Position numbers and translations under genes: made by a program
Part shown: piece by piece, positions 60,097 to 64,000 of the stretch
Numbering within the stretch: position 1 is the stretch's first letter
Layout: every line of letters begins with the position of its first letter
NCBI RefSeq assembly: GCF_001553265.1
Contig: NZ_KQ960645.1
Coordinates: 27,866 to 91,865, forward strand
Direction of reading: 5' to 3'
Source: Prevotella sp. DNF00663
GTDB taxonomy: Bacteria; Bacteroidota; Bacteroidia; Bacteroidales; Bacteroidaceae
Length of the DNA stretch: 64,000 bases
The notes under the pieces: model-generated
What the model was told of the DNA's origin: nothing
Databases searched by the model: none
What the model saw: only the letters and a program-made list of their open reading frames with translations

Positions 60097-61500
60097 CTAG
60101 ATACGGTCCATACGATTCACAACCTGCTCCCATTCGATACCATTGATGAACGCATCGACGTACTGGCTAGCGCGAGAATTGTTGTTCAATAGCGATGCAT
60201 AGTAAGCTCGCTTCATGTTGTTGACAATCGAGGGAAGCAAATCGTCGGAGAATTCTCCATTTTTCAGCTTTTGAATCTCGGCCAAGATGAGGGCGCGAAC
60301 TTGTTCCAATGTTTGGCCTTCTTTAGGATACCCCACAGCTATAAATTCGCTATAATCGGTCAAAGCATTGACTCCTGTGCCTGCTCCTTGTACTTTCATG
60401 GCTTGATTCAAGTTCAAATCGAAGAGACCGGCACGGCCGTTTGACAACAGCGAACTGATGACTTCGAGCGTATCATTCTGCAAAGAAGAAGCCTTGTCAA
60501 ACTTCCATCCCATCATCATGTTTTCTGCTTCGATACCTATAACCGTCGTATCAACAACAGCAGTGAGATTGGGTTGAGCAGGGAATTCTGGGCGTGAGAG
60601 GTTCTCACTTTTCTTCCATCCACCGAAATATTTGTCGATTAAGGCTACGGTCTCGTCGGGATTCAAATCACCGGCCATACAGATAGCTACATTATTGGGT
60701 ACATAGTACTTCTTGAAGTAGTTTTTGATATTGACGATAGAAGGATTTTTCAAGTGGTCGCCCACACCGATAGTAGTCTGTGTTCCGTAGGGATGAGTAG
60801 GGAAGAGCTTTTTATTGAGAGCATCCCAAACTTTCCGGGCGTCCTTGGCCAAGCCGATGTTGTACTCTTCGTACACAGCTTCAAGTTCGGTATGGAAGCC
60901 ACGAATCACCATATTTTGGAAACGATCGCTCTGTACTTTGGCCCAGTTTTCAATCTCGTTGGCCGGGATATTTTCCTGATAGCAGGTCACATCGTTGCTC
61001 GTATAGGCATTGGTACCCTCTGCTCCGATGCTGGCCATCATCTTATCGTATTCGTTTGGGATATTATACTTGGCTGCCAACTGCGACAAGCTGTCTATGC
61101 TGTGATACCAAGCTTTGCGCTTTGCTGGGTCTTTGATGGTGCGATAGACCTCGTAACGATTCTGAATAGAGTCGAGTAGGGGTTGCTCGGCTGCCATATT
61201 ACTGGTACCGAAGTGATTTGTTCCTTTAAACATCAAGTGCTCCAAGTAGTGAGCCAAGCCTGTCGTTTCAGCTGGGTCGTTGCGCGAACCGGTTCGTACG
61301 GCAATGTAGGTTTGGATGCGTGGTGCATCTTTATTGACGCTTAGATAAATCTTCAGACCGTTGTCAAGCGTATAAATACGCGTCTGCATGGGGTCGCCTT
61401 TGACTGTCGTGTAGTGATAATCCTTAGCTTGCATACCCATGACGGAACATGCTAATACCATGACAGTGGCAATGATTCTCTTTGTTTTAATCATTTTCAT
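60097..61500 (-). CDS. M16 peptidase, N-terminal catalytic half
   Basis: 467 aa as encoded up to the TAG. Contains the complete catalytic M16 domain (HYLEH with the third zinc ligand Glu in the AVYEEYN region near residue 160) and the adjoining structural repeat, ending at FINGIEWEQVVNRMDRI. Some two-subunit M16 peptidases work as separate catalytic and substrate-binding chains, so this half could be functional if the partner is made. It lies 4 bp after the DUF4954 gene. Confidence 0.7.
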   Translation of the reverse strand: MKMIKTKRIIATVMVLACSVMGMQAKDYHYTTVKGDPMQTRIYTLDNGLKIYLSVNKDAPRIQTYIAVRTGSRNDPAETTGLAHYLEHLMFKGTNHFGTSNMAAEQPLLDSIQNRYEVYRTIKDPAKRKAWYHSIDSLSQLAAKYNIPNEYDKMMASIGAEGTNAYTSNDVTCYQENIPANEIENWAKVQSDRFQNMVIRGFHTELEAVYEEYNIGLAKDARKVWDALNKKLFPTHPYGTQTTIGVGDHLKNPSIVNIKNYFKKYYVPNNVAICMAGDLNPDETVALIDKYFGGWKKSENLSRPEFPAQPNLTAVVDTTVIGIEAENMMMGWKFDKASSLQNDTLEVISSLLSNGRAGLFDLNLNQAMKVQGAGTGVNALTDYSEFIAVGYPKEGQTLEQVRALILAEIQKLKNGEFSDDLLPSIVNNMKRAYYASLLNNNSRASQYVDAFINGIEWEQVVNRMDRI

Positions 61501-61504
61501 GAAT

Positions 61505-63367
61505 TTATAATGTTATACTGTTCTCTTCGTTTTGTTCTGTTTCGCGACTTAGCATATTGATGAAATCGCTCAATACACTCTTTTCCACATCGCTTGATGT
61601 TAATTCTTGCTCAGCATTTTTGCGAATTTGGTCTGCCCACATGTGTCGAGCTGCGATACCATCTTGCATGATTTGCTCCGTGGCATCATCGGTTAGCTCG
61701 GTCAGATGGTAATAATTGAGTATCAATCGGTACGTCCAAGCCCACTCATATTCCCGGTACGACTCGTGGATGTCAACCAATCGGTCGATGATGTCTTGCA
61801 CCGTCTCGATGTCACCATGCTTGATGTCGTTGATTAGCATACGTTCCTCACTCTTCGGTAAGAGCATACCGGCAAGGTCACTCCATTGTCCACAGCCCGT
61901 TTGAGCGTAGGGTTGTTCGGCTTCATTCTGCTCTATACGCTGCTTCAATACCGCTCCCATGTAGATGTGCAAGGCCATATCGTAGTTTTGGATGCCCTGT
62001 TTTAAGTCGGCGGCAGATATTGCGTGCTCATGATAATAATAGGTGGGAGCGTGTTCTCCCGATGCTTCGCGCAGGCGTTCGAGTATCTCTTTACCCTCGA
62101 CGATACTTCCTATGGTGACAGGATTCAACCAGTCGAAGTCGACAATGCTTCTCTGAATGGCATGAACGCGCACATCGCGCTTCACCCACTTGTGTATGTC
62201 TCGATACAATCCGGCAGTGCAGAGTGTGTAGCCCGGCTTCAGATATACGGTGTCACCTACTGCTTTGAGCTGTGAGAAAGGCATTGACAGGGTATCAGGA
62301 TGATGCGTTAAAACACCGGAACATGTAGAGAATGCGCCGATATGCACCGGCATGACCAGTTGACAACCGCTCTCTGTAGTGCATCCGCGCTCTAAAATAC
62401 CATGATGGATAGCCCCCAGTTTACCGCAATCGTTGCTGAAATTAGTGGCGCTACCGGCATTGTAAAACGAGAACATGCCGCTCAATAGCAGGCTGTTTTG
62501 ATGATGATTGGTACTGAAAGGACCGCAAAAAGCTGAGCAGACTTCCCCCTTACTCATGTTGGAATTGGCAAAGAAGACACTGCTAGTTGCTGTAAAACCA
62601 TTGTTCAACTGACACGCTTCGCCTACAAAACAATCTTGTATCTTTACACCGTTGGTGATGGATGAACCGTCGCAGATAATGGAATTTTCACAGATGACGG
62701 CCGTTCCAATAAATACACTGGCATTGGGTGAACTGATAATTGTGCAGTCGCAGAGTCGTTCGGCACCACTAATTTCACAGTCGTCGTGAATGATGGTGTT
62801 GGTAATCTCTTTGGTATTGACAATCTTCACGTTGTTACCGATGATGCCACGGTCGGGCATACGGCGCTCAATATCCTCATGAATGAGACGTCGGAGGGCG
62901 TCGCGCAACAGTTTGTCTTCGGCATGTAGCACCATGAGGGCGGCCAATTGACTGCTGAGATTGTGGAAGAGTAGCAGATTGCCTTCGCCCGATTCGTTGA
63001 GCACGGAGACCGGATTACCCTCTCCATAAGTCGCTCCTTCGGCTGTTTCCATCATTGCCACGTTGCCGATATAGCAGTCGTCGCCTATCGTATAGTTGTT
63101 GATATAGGTGCCGATATTCTCTATGAGACAGTTGTCGCCGATAGAAACGTTGCGCAGGGTGGCGTTGTTGATACCACTATGTTTCATGAATCCGCGGCTT
63201 ACCTCGACATTTTTGGTAAATTCGCCCAACTCTATGTCACCGTAAAACATGACCCGATGCAAATAATTAGGCATGAAATCCTCGGCTACCTGTATTGCAG
63301 TCCAGTCTTCGGCCCAACAATTATTCTCTTCAAGTGTGATGATTTCTTTGTCTGTCAACTGTCTCAT
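61505..63367 (-). CDS. DUF4954 protein, left-handed beta-helix-like
   Basis: 620 aa, no signal peptide. The central region (about residues 55-360) is rich in short repeats of hexapeptide character (NATLRNVSIGDNCLIENIGT; NNVKIVNTKEITNTIIHDDC; ICENSIICDGSSITNG), as in left-handed beta-helix acyltransferases and nucleotidyltransferases. The last 200 residues are helical. The length and pattern match the DUF4954 family of Bacteroidetes. No reaction is established. It lies 11 bp after hflX and 4 bp before the M16 gene, implying one transcript. Confidence 0.8.
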   Translation of the reverse strand: MRQLTDKEIITLEENNCWAEDWTAIQVAEDFMPNYLHRVMFYGDIELGEFTKNVEVSRGFMKHSGINNATLRNVSIGDNCLIENIGTYINNYTIGDDCYIGNVAMMETAEGATYGEGNPVSVLNESGEGNLLLFHNLSSQLAALMVLHAEDKLLRDALRRLIHEDIERRMPDRGIIGNNVKIVNTKEITNTIIHDDCEISGAERLCDCTIISSPNASVFIGTAVICENSIICDGSSITNGVKIQDCFVGEACQLNNGFTATSSVFFANSNMSKGEVCSAFCGPFSTNHHQNSLLLSGMFSFYNAGSATNFSNDCGKLGAIHHGILERGCTTESGCQLVMPVHIGAFSTCSGVLTHHPDTLSMPFSQLKAVGDTVYLKPGYTLCTAGLYRDIHKWVKRDVRVHAIQRSIVDFDWLNPVTIGSIVEGKEILERLREASGEHAPTYYYHEHAISAADLKQGIQNYDMALHIYMGAVLKQRIEQNEAEQPYAQTGCGQWSDLAGMLLPKSEERMLINDIKHGDIETVQDIIDRLVDIHESYREYEWAWTYRLILNYYHLTELTDDATEQIMQDGIAARHMWADQIRKNAEQELTSSDVEKSVLSDFINMLSRETEQNEENSITL

Positions 63368-63378
63368 GTCTATCTGAT

Positions 63379-64000
63379 TTAGCCTTCCATCTGTGGATAG
63401 AGGAAGTCGTTGTACGGATATTTTTGCACATGTAGCTCGCGCACCTTCTTATATAGTACGCTACGGAACTCATCGATGTTCTCTCGTTGCTTTGCCGATA
63501 TGAATAGACAGTTATCATTTAGTCGTGCCATCCAAGTGCGTTTGAGCTCTTCAAGTGTGATATTCTCTTTACGAATCGGTGTTAAATCGTCTTCTTCCTT
63601 TTCTATCCACGTGTAGTTATCAATTTTGTTGAAGACTATCATACATGGTTTCTCGGCACAACCCAGTTCGCTGAGTGTCTTTTCTACCACTTGTATTTGT
63701 TCTTCGAAATCGGGATGTGAGATGTCGACCACGTGTAGTAGCAGGTCGGCTTCGCGCACTTCGTCGAGTGTAGATTTAAAAGAATCGACCAAATCAGTAG
63801 GTAGTTTACGAATAAAACCGACAGTGTCGGCCAATAGGAAAGGCAGGTTGTCGACCACAACTTTGCGCACAGTGGTGTCGAGTGTGGCGAAAAGTTTGTT
63901 CTCGGCAAATACTTCGCTCTTGGCCATGAGGTTCATCAGTGTCGATTTACCTACGTTGGTGTAGCCTACAAGCGCCACACGAATCATGCGGCCACGGTTC
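63379..64000 (-). CDS. hflX: GTPase HflX, partial (N-terminus beyond the window)
   Basis: The frame runs off the right-hand end; about 206 residues are seen. The GTPase domain has G1 GYTNVGKST, G2-region LFATLDTT, G3 DTVGF and G4 NKID. The C-terminal domain follows (LFISAKQRENIDEFRSVL, with SAK as G5). HflX binds the 50S ribosomal subunit and splits or rescues stalled ribosomes under stress. The residues before the first internal methionine (NRGRM) fit the normal protein, so the true start lies outside. First gene visible of the hflX-DUF4954-M16-fumarase string. Confidence 0.94.
   Translation of the reverse strand, partial: NRGRMIRVALVGYTNVGKSTLMNLMAKSEVFAENKLFATLDTTVRKVVVDNLPFLLADTVGFIRKLPTDLVDSFKSTLDEVREADLLLHVVDISHPDFEEQIQVVEKTLSELGCAEKPCMIVFNKIDNYTWIEKEEDDLTPIRKENITLEELKRTWMARLNDNCLFISAKQRENIDEFRSVLYKKVRELHVQKYPYNDFLYPQMEG

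Larger units (their letters stand above)
58582..61500 (-). pseudogene. M16 zinc peptidase interrupted by one in-frame TAG codon
   Basis: Read together, 61500-60100 and 60093-58582 form one frame of 972 codons, broken only by TAG at 60097-60099. The N-terminal part has a signal peptide (about residues 1-25) and the inverted zinc motif HYLEH (His84, Glu87, His88) with ELEAVYEEYN downstream. The C-terminal part supplies the second, non-catalytic M16 repeats (REARGLAYSASARYM; AFQLAKQSLTKFYASV). Such proteins are normally single chains of about 940 aa. The break falls in the linker (VNRMDRI, stop, then KMTKQQIVEFARKYF). An ATG sits one codon after the stop, so the two halves could still be made separately by reinitiation. 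Nonsense mutation, read-through or sequence error remain possible. Confidence 0.75.

Noticed and set aside
1..64000. CRISPR arrays, tRNA, rRNA or complete insertion sequences
   Set aside because: None seen; the 22-bp arrays lack spacers of CRISPR length and have no cas genes nearby.

Overview
The window is chromosomal DNA of a Bacteroidales bacterium (Bacteroidaceae/Prevotellaceae-like; species not determinable). Evidence: two SusC/SusD systems, each with a Bacteroidetes ECF sigma factor and FecR-type anti-sigma factor; a MurF-Alr fusion; a bifunctional Fkp; a BlaI/M56 pair whose peptidase carries a TonB-like C-terminus; and repeated promoters of the Bacteroides type (TTTG, about 19-21 bp, TAnnTTTG). 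Nearly every base is accounted for by ordinary chromosomal genes. There is no phage, complete IS, rRNA, tRNA or CRISPR array.

Layout. 0-7.5 kb holds sugar-handling genes: a ROK regulator and a CE2-like esterase (-), then divergently an AGE-family 2-epimerase, Fkp and a GSCFA protein (+). 7.5-10.5 kb holds a decayed ATPase fragment and nrdG-nrdD (-). 11-13 kb holds a BlaI/BlaR-type pair with visible operator dyads. 13-17.4 kb holds murF-alr and an ExuT-like MFS transporter. 17.5-27.9 kb is polysaccharide utilisation locus 1 (PUL1): SusC, SusD, GH18, LamG and DUF1735 lipoproteins on -, with a divergent ECF sigma/FecR pair. This layout matches endo-beta-N-acetylglucosaminidase loci that act on host N-glycans. 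28-30.4 kb holds a nitroreductase and an AbiEi/AbiEii toxin-antitoxin pair. 30.8-37.8 kb holds nrdJ, folB, an amidase, an MCE protein and dnaA (+). 38.2-41.9 kb is a thiamine salvage operon (outer membrane receptor, PnuT, ThiN) behind a clear TPP riboswitch.

42.9-55.5 kb is PUL2: SusC, SusD, two tandem GH20-like proteins of an unassigned family, a divergent GH10, a GH89 alpha-N-acetylglucosaminidase, then its own ECF sigma/FecR pair. 55.6-64 kb, all on -, holds an acyltransferase, fumarase, an M16 peptidase split by an in-frame TAG, a DUF4954 protein and the C-terminal part of HflX.

How the genes work together. The two PULs appear directed at GlcNAc-containing host glycans, with STN-bearing SusC receptors signalling to FecR/ECF pairs. 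Fkp would turn salvaged fucose into GDP-fucose, and the epimerase may handle N-acyl hexosamines. Both oxygen-sensitive class III and B12-dependent class II ribonucleotide reductases are present, as expected in a gut anaerobe.

Most unusual signals: (1) the tandem GH20-like pair (HxGMDE motif), one copy with a Tat signal and one without; (2) a 22-bp-period palindromic repeat array at three intergenic sites; (3) the amber codon inside the M16 peptidase; (4) a candidate small RNA gene of about 180 nt beside dnaA, sharing a 19-base word with a second intergenic region; (5) a complete promoter enclosed by 12-bp inverted repeats upstream of murF-alr.
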